Shown here in pieces: positions 5,170 through 5,343 of a DNA stretch of 5,343 bases. The notes under the pieces are model-generated. The model searched no databases, had not been told where the DNA came from, and saw only the letters and a program-made list of their open reading frames with translations. Position numbers and translations under genes: made by a program. The stretch spans positions 1 through 5,343 of the forward strand of contig JAFGKB010000243.1 in assembly GCA_016928755.1 (NCBI GenBank), read 5' to 3'. The stretch comes from Anaerolineae bacterium. GTDB taxonomy: Bacteria; Chloroflexota; Anaerolineae; B4-G1; SLSP01. Positions within the stretch are counted from its first letter, which is position 1. The number at the start of each line of letters is the position of its first letter.

Positions 5170-5343
5170 TGCTTATCGCCTACATTCGATACCTGTAAAA
5201 AGGCAATGATAAAGTACTAACAGGATTATGATTCACCCAACATTTCTTCTACCTTCATTCTACACGAAAAGGAAGGTTTACGCAATTTCACTTTAGTTAC
5301 AGATTCGTTATATTTAGCGGAAGACATGACAACTGGCATGAGG

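Noticed and set aside
5251..5277. Inverted repeat ACCTTC / GAAGGT upstream of the secreted-protein gene
   Set aside because: Only 6 bp per arm with a 15-base spacer, within reach of chance; no promoter could be placed against it.
5287..5343. Possible plus-strand promoter (TTCACT 5287-5292, TATATT 5309-5314) and ATG at 5326 running off the right edge
   Set aside because: Only 18 bases of frame remain, and the nearest purine-rich stretch is too close to the ATG to be a convincing ribosome site. It cannot be judged without sequence to the right.
1..5343. CRISPR array, tRNA/rRNA, insertion sequence or phage attachment site
   Set aside because: Looked for and not seen. The only tandem repeats are the 11-bp array, too short and spacerless for CRISPR, and the coding repeats in the propeller and FGYPIT proteins.

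Overview
The window looks like chromosomal DNA from an environmental bacterium, most likely of the phylum Chloroflexota (Anaerolineae-like). This rests on recalled protein style, not on any search. The secreted protein at 4162-5169 carries the 'PET-HT ... FGYPIT ... VQYF' repeats that I associate with Chloroflexota exported proteins. The soluble receiver-GAF-histidine kinase architecture is also common in that phylum. Promoters resemble the sigma-70 consensus, and most genes have clear GGAGG-type ribosome binding sites.

Layout. (1) 1-788, minus strand: the 5' part (262 complete codons, open at the left edge) of a tectonin-like beta-propeller protein with no signal peptide. (2) 789-1177: a 389-bp divergent control region. 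It holds a minus-strand promoter, 3.7 copies of an 11-bp direct repeat, a strong 10-bp-stem inverted repeat and a plus-strand promoter. (3) 1178-2803 and 2847-3674, plus strand: a two-gene two-component operon. The first gene is a soluble REC-GAF-HisKA-HATPase kinase and the second a REC-winged-helix response regulator. (4) 3675-3980: a 14-bp perfect inverted repeat overlapping a near-consensus promoter, followed by a 59-codon gene for a small basic protein. (5) 4010-4044: a GC-rich hairpin with A and T tracts on either side, reading as a terminator on both strands. (6) 4087-4114: a short sequence resembling a dispersed intergenic repeat. (7) 4162-5169, minus strand: a secreted protein with two FGYPIT repeats and a C-terminal Ig-like beta domain. 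(8) 5170-5343: upstream DNA with no gene I can support.

How it may work together (inference). The kinase has its own N-terminal receiver and a GAF domain but no membrane segment, so it would integrate a phosphorelay input and an intracellular cue and then phosphorylate the adjacent regulator. Regulators of the OmpR/PhoB winged-helix class often bind direct repeats spaced 11 bp. Exactly such an array sits about 56-96 bp upstream of the predicted start of the propeller transcript. The simplest model is that the two-component pair controls the divergent propeller gene, and possibly itself. The small gene has a consensus promoter with an overlapping palindrome, so it appears to have its own switch. 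The secreted protein is convergent to this block, separated from it by the terminator, and probably independent.
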